DNA of 64,000 nt, from contig JAUXOK010000010.1 of the NCBI GenBank assembly GCA_030682255.1, positions 124,001-188,000 of the forward strand, in the 5' to 3' direction. Source of the stretch: Bacteroidota bacterium (GTDB lineage Bacteria > Bacteroidota > Bacteroidia > NS11-12g > UBA955). Numbering within the stretch: position 1 is the first letter of the stretch; each line of letters begins with the position of its first letter. This document shows, piece by piece, positions 28,701-35,333 of the stretch. The notes under the pieces are model-generated. The model made no database searches. It saw only the letters and a list, made by a program, of their open reading frames with translations, and had not been told where the DNA came from. The translations under genes and the position numbers were made by a program.

Positions 28701-28966
28701 TGATAGGTGGCGAAATGGATTTTGTAGAACCAGATAAAAAGAATGAATTTCACAAACATAAATTTCAAATCACAGACCAAGACATTAAAATTGTAACCAG
28801 TCAGATAGTTGATACCCATGATAAAATAAAAAATCACGAATTTGAAAAAGGTTGTGGAGAAGAAAGCTGTGATTGGTGCAACTTTGTTAAGTACTACTTA
28901 AAAAAAGAAATTTTGGTTACAGATAGTTTGCCTGGAAGTAAAATTGAGGAAACTGATGGAGTTTAA
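25790..28966 (+). CDS. UvrD/AddA-type helicase fused to an Fe-S PD-(D/E)XK nuclease
   Basis: 1058 residues. Superfamily 1 helicase motifs: Walker A GPGTGKTQ (36-43), motif II DEFQDTNGSQ (about 270), motif III GDEDQSIYRFQGA, motif V NLMTLHSSKGLEFDH (about 627) and motif VI MFVGMTRARKTL. The C-terminal nuclease domain has FGTAVHDALDGFF, KLDKI and VVDYKTGK (about 917). Four cysteines (KCP about 783, and CGEESCDWC about 1022-1030) match the AddB-type 4Fe-4S staple. It probably processes DNA ends during repair. Two consecutive ATGs (25790, 25793) are equivalent. Confidence 0.88.
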   Translation: MMANKEEKFQAIYKKLNEQQKQAVDHTDGPTMVVAGPGTGKTQILAARIANILKMTDYDAYQILCLTFTDAAVVAMRQRLESFIGPAAYQVSIHTFHSLCNEIIQSNSDYFGYKTLQPASDIEVLQVICDIIDELPFNHPLKRLKGDVYYDAKTLKGMFAIIKKENFDIDAIKLQTDRHLQSMVDEGIFLYKNNGKNYKKGDVKEAAYQAELESHNKLKAAVDLYEVFVQKMKSKSLYDFDDMILWVINAFKNDSNFLLNYQERFAYFLVDEFQDTNGSQLDLINLLSGYDDVPNLFIVGDEDQSIYRFQGANIDNIINFEKKYKDNLHTTVLVENYRSSQAILDLSKALIGLNSERIAGIDKNIKASGENLQYQNIEPQIKVYLNDLQEAVGIGQSIKALHEQGVPYDQIAVLYRNHKHVDNLVKYFKVHGIPFSSKKKVNVLKEILIEKLLTILQYIEAENKKPFSGEPLLFGILNFDFYNIHPLDIAKLSYEISKTKKKWREFLQEKLSAQSSLFEVVSSKDSFSELKRLSADLEYWLKQENNLTLPQLIERIIAKGGVLSYIMHSPEKRWYLQMLRTFFEFVKEQTSKNPKMKINDLINLIDEYDRFEISLDAMQIVHVPDSVNLMTLHSSKGLEFDHVFIIKCTEADWKSNNRSNDFNLIKYTSSQLETKSNAKEMEELRRLMFVGMTRARKTLNFSYYQKDLKDKEVNRNQFISELIDLTNIKTEEVKINEDDLFEFELAFYQFDETPDFDLIDHGYLDDILKNYTMSATHLNSYLKCPVSFYFNNILKVPSAKNESLAFGTAVHDALDGFFKQKMAVQQAHVPALEVLIKAFEFSMYKNRDSFVDKSYERYKEHGKNILSAYYEKYKEEWLDIQDLHLEENITQTEVMSVPIKGKLDKIILDGRQAYVVDYKTGKFENAKKKCLPPLEDPNPDKFEEVYGGDYWRQMVFYQILINNNPKKNWKMIGGEMDFVEPDKKNEFHKHKFQITDQDIKIVTSQIVDTHDKIKNHEFEKGCGEESCDWCNFVKYYLKKEILVTDSLPGSKIEETDGV

Positions 28967-29051
28967 TTTACATTCCATTAATCTAAACAGATAGTCAAAT
29001 CGCTGTGGATTTCATTCTATCCTCAGCCTCTTAATCCTTTTTATTATTGCT

Positions 29052-29059
29052 TATTTTTG
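29052..29059 (+). promoter_or_regulatory. -7 box TATTTTTG of ftsK
   Basis: Exact TAnnTTTG, 17 nt before ATG 29077. Its position rules out the in-frame TTG at 29047 as the ftsK start. Confidence 0.55.
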
Positions 29060-29076
29060 TCCATTGCACTCAATCT

Positions 29077-31596
29077 ATGGCAAGCAAAAAATCCAATAAT
29101 TTTAGAAACGCTGCTGACGACTTTCAACCGGAACCAAAACCTAAGAAGAAAAGCATTCAATTAGGTAGATGGAGTTGGTTGAAAGATGAGCAAACACTCA
29201 AAATTTTGGGCGTTTTCTTTATTTTGTTTTCTTTGTTTTTACTCCTCTCTTTTGTTTCCCATATCATCAATCTTTGGGGTTTTGAAACCGATCAAGATAT
29301 TTTGCAATCCAAAAGTTGGAAATGGTATAAAGCCAACAACGTTCAATCTACTGCCAATCTGATGGGCTACATTGGTGCTTGGTTCGGTCATTTGTTTATC
29401 CACAAATGGTTCGGTATTGCTTCTTTTGTGCTGATTTTAAGCTTTTTTACATTAGGCACTAAGTTTCTTTTCAACTGGCAAATGTACCCCTTGCCAAAAA
29501 TTTTGAGATACACCTTTTTTATTGTCGTTTGGGTTTCGTTAACCATGGGTTTTGTGTTTCATAGCCATAATATTTTTATGGGCGGAGGTTTTGGATATTT
29601 TGGAAGTTCGTTCTTAATGTCTTTGCTTGGTAAAATTGGCGTGGTTTTCTTATTGTTGTTATACGCGCTTTGTTTTGCTATTATTGTATATAACATCGAC
29701 TTTAAATGGAAAAAACCAGTGGTAGGAAATTTTGAAGAGGACGATTCTAATGCCGTTAAAGTGCCTTTTTCTGAACATGAACTCGAGGCCGAAAAAATTA
29801 AGAATGAGTTTATTGTTGAAAAAACAGATGCTTCAATTCAAGATGAAGACGAAGGTTTGGAATTGATTGTTTTAAACCAAAACAATGAAATTGAAGAAGA
29901 GATATTAAGTTCAACATTGGATGAAGCTTCAGAAGCCATTCCATTGAATTTGCCTAGTCAAAGACAAAATGTCAAAGAAAAAGAACAAAAAGATTTTGAA
30001 CTAAAAATAGAAGAAGCCAAAGAAGAGGAAATTGTTGAAATTGAAACCAAACCGATTGAGGTTTCAGCTATCAATCAATCATTAGAAGGCGATCAATACG
30101 ATCCTAAGTTGGATTTAGGAGGCTATCAAATGCCAACCATCGATTTGTTGCAAGATTACGAAGTTGCTAAAACTGAAATTGATAGAACGGAACTCGAGCA
30201 CAGCAAAAACCTTATCATCGAAACGCTAAAAAATTATAACATTGGTATTTCTGAAATCAAGGCGAATATTGGTCCAACAGTAACTCTATATGAAATCATT
30301 CCAGCACCGGGTGTTAAAATTTCAAGAATCAAAAACCTAGAAGACGATATTGCATTGAGTTTGGCTGCATTGGGTATTCGTATCATTGCGCCTATTCCAG
30401 GTAAAGGAACTATCGGTATTGAAGTGCCCAATAAAAAACCGGAAATGGTGCCTATGCGTTCTATGGTGGCAAGCAAGAAATTTCAGGAGTCAACTTTTGA
30501 ATTGCCTGTTATTTTGGGTAAAACCATTTCAAACGAAATTTACATTGCGGATTTAGCCAAAATGCCACACTTGCTTTGTGCGGGTGCAACAGGACAAGGT
30601 AAATCGGTTGGATTAAATACCATTATTTGTTCACTACTATACAAAAAACATCCTTCAGAATTGAAGTTTGTGTTGATTGACCCCAAAAAGGTTGAGTTAA
30701 CTTTATACAACAAAATTGAAAGACATTTCTTAGCTAAATTACCCGGTGATGGCGATGCCATTATTACGGATACCAAATTAGTAACCAATACGCTGAATTC
30801 CTTGTGTATGGAAATGGATGATAGATATGATTTGTTGAAATCTGCTGGCAAAAGAAACATCATAGAATACAACACCAAATTTAAAGAACGTAAATTGTTG
30901 CCTACCGAAGGACATCGTTTTTTGCCATACATAGTGGTGGTGATTGACGAGGTTGCCGATTTAATGATGACAGCAGGTAGGGAAGTGGAAACCCCAATTG
31001 CACGTTTAGCGCAGTTGGCTAGAGCTGTTGGTATTCACGTTATTTTAGCTACACAAAGACCATCTGTTAATATCATCACAGGTACCATTAAAGCCAATTT
31101 CCCAGCCAGATTAGCTTTCAGGGTAACCTCCAAAATTGATTCTAGAACGATTTTAGATAGCAATGGAGCCGACCAATTGATAGGCAAAGGCGACATGTTG
31201 TTTAGCACAGGCAATGATTTGTTGCGTTTACAATGTCCATTTGTTGATACACCAGAAGTGGAGAGAATTACAGAGTTTATTGGCAACCAAAGGGGCTATT
31301 CAAGTGCTTTAATTTTGCCAGAATTTAGAAGCGATGATGAAGCAGGCGCAAGGGATGATTTTGACCCCAATGATAGAGATGCGCTTTTTGAAGAAGCAGC
31401 CAGATTAATTGTTCAAACCCAACAAGGTAGCACCTCTTTGATTCAAAGAAAATTAAAATTAGGTTATAACCGTGCGGGCAGGCTCATCGACCAATTGGAG
31501 CAAGCCGGTATAGTTGGACAGTTTGAAGGTGCCAAAGCCCGTAAGGTCTTAATCCCAGACGAAGCTAGCCTAGATCAGTTTTTGGATAATATGTAA
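29077..31596 (+). CDS. ftsK: DNA translocase FtsK
   Basis: 839 residues. Four hydrophobic helices in the first 210 residues anchor it at the septum, followed by an acidic linker (about 215-340) and the FtsK alpha/beta motor. Walker A is AGATGQGKSVGLN (about 506), Walker B YIVVVIDEVADLMM (about 620), then ATQRPSVNIITG. The C-terminal gamma winged helix (about 770-839) has QRKLKLGYNRAGRLIDQLE and binds KOPS-like sites. It pumps chromosome ends through the division septum. The stop codon is the first three bases of the TAATACC repeat. Confidence 0.96.
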   Translation: MASKKSNNFRNAADDFQPEPKPKKKSIQLGRWSWLKDEQTLKILGVFFILFSLFLLLSFVSHIINLWGFETDQDILQSKSWKWYKANNVQSTANLMGYIGAWFGHLFIHKWFGIASFVLILSFFTLGTKFLFNWQMYPLPKILRYTFFIVVWVSLTMGFVFHSHNIFMGGGFGYFGSSFLMSLLGKIGVVFLLLLYALCFAIIVYNIDFKWKKPVVGNFEEDDSNAVKVPFSEHELEAEKIKNEFIVEKTDASIQDEDEGLELIVLNQNNEIEEEILSSTLDEASEAIPLNLPSQRQNVKEKEQKDFELKIEEAKEEEIVEIETKPIEVSAINQSLEGDQYDPKLDLGGYQMPTIDLLQDYEVAKTEIDRTELEHSKNLIIETLKNYNIGISEIKANIGPTVTLYEIIPAPGVKISRIKNLEDDIALSLAALGIRIIAPIPGKGTIGIEVPNKKPEMVPMRSMVASKKFQESTFELPVILGKTISNEIYIADLAKMPHLLCAGATGQGKSVGLNTIICSLLYKKHPSELKFVLIDPKKVELTLYNKIERHFLAKLPGDGDAIITDTKLVTNTLNSLCMEMDDRYDLLKSAGKRNIIEYNTKFKERKLLPTEGHRFLPYIVVVIDEVADLMMTAGREVETPIARLAQLARAVGIHVILATQRPSVNIITGTIKANFPARLAFRVTSKIDSRTILDSNGADQLIGKGDMLFSTGNDLLRLQCPFVDTPEVERITEFIGNQRGYSSALILPEFRSDDEAGARDDFDPNDRDALFEEAARLIVQTQQGSTSLIQRKLKLGYNRAGRLIDQLEQAGIVGQFEGAKARKVLIPDEASLDQFLDNM

Positions 31597-31750
31597 TACC
31601 AACTTTGATTATACAAGAATGTTGCAAAATACCAAAAATACCAAAAATACCAACAATATAGACCATTTCAGGCTTCGCATCATAGGACTAATTGATTGTT
31701 ATATCGGCATTGACCATAAAGTCTTTTGGACTAATTTATAATTCTAAATA
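31594..31750. repeat. TAATACC element, copy A
   Basis: Non-coding stretch beginning with TAATACC, whose TAA is the ftsK stop. It shares with copy B (44419-44551, opposite orientation) the blocks CAATATAG-CC, GGACTA, TATATCGGCATT and TTTGGACTA-TTTATAATT in the same order. It contains a short tandem repeat, 2.7 copies of ATACCAAAA, at 31629-31653. It looks like a diverged miniature dispersed element. Confidence 0.6.
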
Positions 31751-31780
31751 GTACAAGATTCAATTTTGAAATATTTTACT

Positions 31781-31788
31781 TAATTTTG
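31781..31788 (+). promoter_or_regulatory. -7 box TAATTTTG
   Basis: Exact TAnnTTTG, 7 nt before ATG 31796; a leaderless transcript is predicted for the 65-residue protein. Confidence 0.55.
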
Positions 31789-31795
31789 TAAAGTA

Positions 31796-31993
31796 ATGAA
31801 AATGGATAGAACGGTGTTTGATATGTTTAAAAAAGATGAAGAACCGAACGATTTTAAATATTGGCAAACTAAAACAGTTAAAGCAAGACTCCTTGCAGCT
31901 GCTTATTTAAATAGCGTGGCTTATAACTACGATATCAACAACCCACCAAAGGTAGATAGAACAGTGTTTTCTATTGAAAAAAGAGAAAGATGA
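31796..31993 (+). CDS. Small protein with a DRTVF phrase at both ends
   Basis: 65 residues, soluble and charged. It starts MKMDRTVFDMFK and ends VDRTVFSIEKRER, so the DRTVF phrase occurs at both termini. The middle (YWQTKTVKARLLAAAYLNS) is a predicted helix, followed by VAYNYDINNPPK. I recall similar small proteins in Bacteroidota, sometimes beside nucleotidyltransferase-type genes, but no such partner is present here. The exact promoter box 7 nt upstream supports expression. Function unknown. Confidence 0.65.
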   Translation: MKMDRTVFDMFKKDEEPNDFKYWQTKTVKARLLAAAYLNSVAYNYDINNPPKVDRTVFSIEKRER

Positions 31994-32003
31994 GTCATTC
32001 AAT

Positions 32004-33264
32004 TTATCGACTTATTATGTAATTTATTTTGAATTTTTTTGTTTTTTTTCCTTCCTTCAGATAGTATGTTTCAATAAAATAGTATGGACTAATGTAGTTA
32101 ATAGTAGATTGAGTTTTTTGAGTTTGTATTCCATTTATAAATTGATAAGTTGTGTTCGATTTAATTTTTGATAGTTCTTTTTGCTTGTTGTAAAAGATGT
32201 TCGTTACGCTTTTTTCCAATACTTCTGTACTGTCTTTTAAATCTGCCATTGGTCTTAAACTATATGATGAAATTGATATAGTTTTATTTCTATGCAGATC
32301 AAAATTACTAGCATCGGGCAAACAGAACGAATTTGTTATGGTGTTAGAAAAAAAAAATCGACTGTTGTTTTACATATTGAGAATCTATTGTGAAATTAAC
32401 CCCAACAAATTTATTATTATAAAGTCGTTCCTTTTGTATCCAATTAGTCCCAATAGTTCTTCCAGGTGTATTATCAAAAAATCTATTATCATAAGCTTGC
32501 CATTGATGAATAGGATCAAATAAATAAATTAAGCCTTGGTTTAGCCCCATAGAATAATGGGATAAATGGAAAACACAGATTTGCGGATTTGTCCCCCAAC
32601 TATTTGCAAAAATTGAATTTAATTTAGAAAATGAATAATTCCATCCCTTTCTTTTGTATAACAAACTGTCTGTTTCCTCATAATTAAGTTTAATATAATC
32701 TGTAAATAATAATGGGTGGTAGATATTCCAAACACCAATTCGCTTATATGAAAGGGAAATTGAAATACTATCAACTCTTTCATTATATTGATATGAACCA
32801 TATTTTTTATAAAAATATGATTCTATTGTTTCATAATATTCTATATCTTGAGAATAACCATTTAATATAGGCTCAATAATTGTATATTTAATTTGCCTTG
32901 AAACACAATGACCATTTTCAAATTTTAACCTAATTTTCATGGTGTCTATGTATGTTTTTCTATCTGGTTGTCTAGCAATATTCCTAACTTTAATTCTATA
33001 AGGCATAGTATAAGTTATATAAAAAGAAGAATCTATAAATGGAATATACTGCTTGTTTAATATTTCACTTAGAACGTAATTAGGACCAGTGGCTTTAAAT
33101 CCATCATGTGATAAAAACTCTTCTGAAAATTTCTCTAGGAAGCCACCACTTTCTTCATATTTAGTTTGCCATTCAATTAATCCATTCCAATAAGGCGGAT
33201 TATTTTGACTTTTAATTGGTAATAAATTTATTGATAAAAGTACTAATAAGATTGAGTTTTTCAT
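32004..33264 (-). pseudogene. Secreted protein interrupted by a frameshift at a T10 run
   Basis: The upstream part (33264 to 32344, 306 residues) has a signal peptide (LLVLLSINLLPIKSQ) and many aromatic beta-strand segments, then ends abruptly with SIFFF and a TAA. The codons for SIFFF are made by a run of ten T on the coding strand (plus-strand A10 at 32348-32357). Removing one T joins the frame to a downstream open frame that continues as NTITNSFCLPDASNF to 32004, giving about 419 residues. Possible explanations are a pseudogene, a phase-variable gene, or a sequencing error. No domain recognised. A TATCTTTG box lies 32 nt upstream. Confidence 0.7.
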
Positions 33265-33296
33265 GGTTATATTGATTTCTAGTTAGTTGACATCAA

Positions 33297-33304
33297 CAAA
33301 GATA
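33297..33304 (-). promoter_or_regulatory. -7 box TATCTTTG of the frameshifted gene
   Basis: Exact TAnnTTTG on the minus strand, 32 nt before ATG 33264. Confidence 0.45.
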
Positions 33305-33377
33305 ATTAAAATTATTTCACGTTTAAATTCAAATTAGGTTTTTGTATTAGAATTAATAAGAAAGATAGTTTTTATTA

Positions 33378-33411
33378 TAACTCTCCAAAAGTTTAGCTTT
33401 TTGGAGAGTTA
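33378..33411. promoter_or_regulatory. Distal operator-like palindrome of the DUF4143 gene
   Basis: Perfect 13-bp inverted repeat TAACTCTCCAAAA (33378-33390) / TTTTGGAGAGTTA (33399-33411) with an 8-nt centre. It carries the same TCTCCAAA/TTTGGAGA half-sites as the proximal palindrome at 33432-33453. Confidence 0.65.
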
Positions 33412-33413
33412 AC

Positions 33414-33477
33414 TATCCAAAAAGACAGATATTTGGAGAGTTTATTCTCCAAAAGTTGCATTATTTGGAGATTTGAT
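33414..33477 (+). repeat. 64-bp direct repeat, copy 1 (promoter side of the DUF4143 gene)
   Basis: Starts TATCCAAAAAGACAG and ends GGAGATTTGAT; 62 of 64 bases match 34707-34770, which lies after the gene. It contains the operator palindrome TTTGGAGA (33432-33439) / TCTCCAAA (33446-33453), a GTTG at 33455-33458 suitable as -33 element, and a third half-site TTTGGAGA at 33464-33471. Confidence 0.9.
33432..33453. promoter_or_regulatory. Proximal operator palindrome TTTGGAGA-6-TCTCCAAA
   Basis: Perfect 8-bp inverted half-sites with a 6-nt spacer directly upstream of the presumed -33 element. Binding here would affect transcription of the DUF4143 gene. Confidence 0.6.
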
Positions 33478-33478
33478 A

Positions 33479-33486
33479 TATATTTG
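33479..33486 (+). promoter_or_regulatory. -7 box TATATTTG of the DUF4143 gene
   Basis: Exact TAnnTTTG with GTTG 20 bp upstream, 15 nt before ATG 33502. It lies one base beyond the end of the 64-bp repeat, so the downstream repeat copy lacks it. Confidence 0.6.
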
Positions 33487-33501
33487 CATCAATATATTAG
33501 C

Positions 33502-34632
33502 ATGATGGAACTAAATAGAGTATTAGCAAAAACACTTGAAAAGCAATTATTCAAAGGTAAAACATTGATTGTTATTGGCTCTAGGCAAGTTGGTAAAACA
33601 ACGTTAATCAATCATGTCATTCAACATTATGAATCATTCTTGTTTTTAGATGGTGACGATTCTCAGGTTAGGCAAATTTTATCAAATAATAACACTGCAG
33701 AAATTAAACAAATCATTGGGAATCATAAAATTGTTTTTATAGATGAAGCGCAAAGAATTAATCATATTGGTTTAACAGCAAAAATTATTCACGATCAGTT
33801 TAAGGATGTGCAACTTATTCTCAGTGGTTCATCAGCACTAGAATTGAATAATGCAGTCAATGAAACCCTTACTGGAAGAAAATTAGAATACCATTTGTAT
33901 CCTATTTCATGGGGAGAGCTGGTGACACAAAATGGTTATTTAAACAGTCTTCAAAATTTGAATAATCGTTTAATTTATGGTATGTATCCAGACATTATTG
34001 TAAATCCAGGACAAGAAAAAGAATTTTTAAAAAACTTAACAGAAAGCTATTTATACAAGGATATTTTAGCACTTGGAAACATAAAAAAACCTGATGTTTT
34101 AGAACGTTTACTTCAAGCTTTGGCATATCAAATAGGTTCGGAAGTTTCATATAATGAGTTGTCAAGTTTGCTTGGCGTTGCAAAAGAAACCATCATCAGT
34201 TATATCCAATTGCTAGAAAATGCATATATCGTGTTTAGGATAGGTAGCTACAGCAATAACCTCAGAAACGAGATTAAAAACAGCAAAAAGATTTACTTTT
34301 ATGATAATGGAATTAGAAATGCAATAATTAATGCCTACAACCCAATAGATCTTAGATCCGACAAAGGTGTTTTATGGGAAAACTTCTTGATTTCTGAACG
34401 TGTAAAATATCTGGAGTATAATCAAATTTACAGTAAAAATTATTTTTGGAGAACCAAAGGACAGCAAGAAATTGATTGGATTGAGATTAAAGATTTAAAA
34501 GTTAAGGCTTATGAATTTAAATGGAAGGGAGCTGAGAAAGTTAAGTTCCCAAATGCTTTTGTTGAAGCCTATCAACCAGAATTAGAAGCTATTGATAAAA
34601 CAAATTTCAATGTGTTTTTAGGAGGTGGATAA
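33502..34632 (+). CDS. DUF4143-type AAA+ ATPase
   Basis: 376 residues from ATG 33502 (ATG 33505 equivalent); an upstream in-frame ATG at 33433 lies in the operator region and is rejected. N-terminal AAA_14 domain: Walker A IGSRQVGKTT (about 26-35), Walker B IVFIDEAQRI (about 78), sensor LILSGSSALEL. The C-terminal DUF4143 part has a winged-helix-like section (YNELSSLLGVAKETIISYIQ) and a PD-(D/E)XK-like core, FWRTKGQQEIDWIEI and KAYEFKWK. These proteins are widespread and mobile, and their biochemical role is not known. It is monocistronic and bracketed by direct repeats. Confidence 0.88.
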   Translation: MMELNRVLAKTLEKQLFKGKTLIVIGSRQVGKTTLINHVIQHYESFLFLDGDDSQVRQILSNNNTAEIKQIIGNHKIVFIDEAQRINHIGLTAKIIHDQFKDVQLILSGSSALELNNAVNETLTGRKLEYHLYPISWGELVTQNGYLNSLQNLNNRLIYGMYPDIIVNPGQEKEFLKNLTESYLYKDILALGNIKKPDVLERLLQALAYQIGSEVSYNELSSLLGVAKETIISYIQLLENAYIVFRIGSYSNNLRNEIKNSKKIYFYDNGIRNAIINAYNPIDLRSDKGVLWENFLISERVKYLEYNQIYSKNYFWRTKGQQEIDWIEIKDLKVKAYEFKWKGAEKVKFPNAFVEAYQPELEAIDKTNFNVFLGGG

Positions 34633-34706
34633 TGGTGAATGAGTGATGTGATACATTCATTGATTATCATTTAAATTCTTAATGATGATTATTCTAAAGT
34701 TTAAAT

Positions 34707-34770
34707 TATCCAAAAAGACAGATATTTGGAGAGTTCATTCTCTAAAAGTTGCATTATTTGGAGATTTGAT
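34707..34770 (+). repeat. 64-bp direct repeat, copy 2 (downstream of the DUF4143 gene)
   Basis: 62/64 identical to 33414-33477; the two differences (C for T, T for C) lie in and beside the palindrome, weakening its right arm to TCTCTAAA. The similarity extends loosely upstream (TCTAAAGTTTAAA against CCAAAAGTTTAG), with the distal palindrome deleted. No TAnnTTTG box or ORF follows, so this is a dead promoter or insertion scar. Confidence 0.88.
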
Positions 34771-34835
34771 TTTATAGGAAATTGCCATTATTGTTGTTTC
34801 AATTAGATTTATTAATAATCCAGAACACTGTTGTA

Positions 34836-34900
34836 TAATACCGAATCGATAGCTATTGAGTGTAATAAAATCTGTCTATTACAGATATTTTTAGGTATTA
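34836..34900. repeat. TAATACC element, short copy C
   Basis: Bounded by inverted termini TAATACC (34836-34842) and GGTATTA (34894-34900). On the minus strand the terminal TAA is the stop codon of the XRE gene. An internal ATCTGT-5-ACAGAT hairpin followed by TTTTATT may act as that gene's terminator. Confidence 0.45.
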
Positions 34901-35245
34901 CTTTAGTTTATTGATAAGCATTTGATTTTGTTCTCTCAGATATTTAATTTCTTCTTTTAATAACTTTATTTCACTTTCCTGTAACATTAATTGATTGATG
35001 TATCCATAATTATGGTTAACCGAATTTTCAGAGTTATTAAAGTTGTTTATAACGCTTGAACCTAATAATTCATTAAAATCTATATCGTAAATTTTTGCAA
35101 ATTTAATAAGTTTAGATATATCAGGTTTTATTTTGCCTGTTTCTATTTTGCTATAATCGGATTGTTCAATGCCGAGTTCAGAAGCGATTTTTTGCTGATC
35201 CCAACCTTTATCTATTCTGAGTTTTTTCAATTTTTCGTGAATCAT
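34898..35245 (-). CDS. XRE-family transcriptional regulator
   Basis: 115 residues. An N-terminal helix-turn-helix (about 4-62: LKKLRIDKGWDQQKIASELG, QSDYSKIETGKIKPD, ISKLIKFAKIYDIDFNELLG) is followed by a C-terminal amphipathic coiled coil (about 85-115, ESEIKLLKEEIKYLREQ), probably for dimerisation. It is divergent from the lipoprotein gene at 35334. Two 20-bp operator-like repeats lie in the shared 88-bp intergenic region, one covering its own -7 box, so autorepression and control of the neighbour are likely. Confidence 0.9.
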   Translation of the reverse strand: MIHEKLKKLRIDKGWDQQKIASELGIEQSDYSKIETGKIKPDISKLIKFAKIYDIDFNELLGSSVINNFNNSENSVNHNYGYINQLMLQESEIKLLKEEIKYLREQNQMLINKLK

Positions 35246-35246
35246 T

Positions 35247-35286
35247 ATTCAAAAGTAGAATATTTTATTCAAAAATGGAATTTTTT
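35247..35286. promoter_or_regulatory. Tandem 20-bp operators between the XRE gene and the lipoprotein operon
   Basis: Two adjacent 20-bp units (35247-35266 and 35267-35286) match at 17 of 20 positions. Each contains the dyad ATTC-7-GAAT. The first overlaps the XRE -7 box, and the second covers the expected -33 region of the divergent operon. The 20-bp phasing puts both on the same DNA face. Confidence 0.65.
35250..35257 (-). promoter_or_regulatory. -7 box TACTTTTG of the XRE gene
   Basis: Exact TAnnTTTG on the minus strand, 4 nt before ATG 35245; predicted leaderless. It lies within operator unit 1. Confidence 0.6.
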
Positions 35287-35290
35287 CCTT

Positions 35291-35298
35291 TATTTTTG
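35291..35298 (+). promoter_or_regulatory. -7 box TATTTTTG of the lipoprotein/TonB operon
   Basis: Exact TAnnTTTG starting 4 bp after operator unit 2 and 35 nt before ATG 35334. Confidence 0.55.
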
Positions 35299-35333
35299 TG
35301 TTGTTGATTTGTGATATCTTAATTATATATATT

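Noticed and set aside
29047-29076. TTG start 10 codons upstream of the ftsK ATG
   Set aside because: It lies just before and reads through the exact TATTTTTG promoter box, so it is probably upstream of the transcription start.
30540-30932. 130-codon minus-strand ORF inside ftsK
   Set aside because: Antisense shadow of the FtsK motor domain; no promoter or motif.
31974-32321. Plus-strand ORFs 31974-32171 and part of 32197-32523
   Set aside because: They lie antisense to the frameshifted secreted protein, whose joined frame explains this DNA better.
33433-33501. Upstream ATG of the DUF4143 gene at 33433
   Set aside because: The extra 23 codons translate the operator and promoter region; conserved family sequence begins after ATG 33502.
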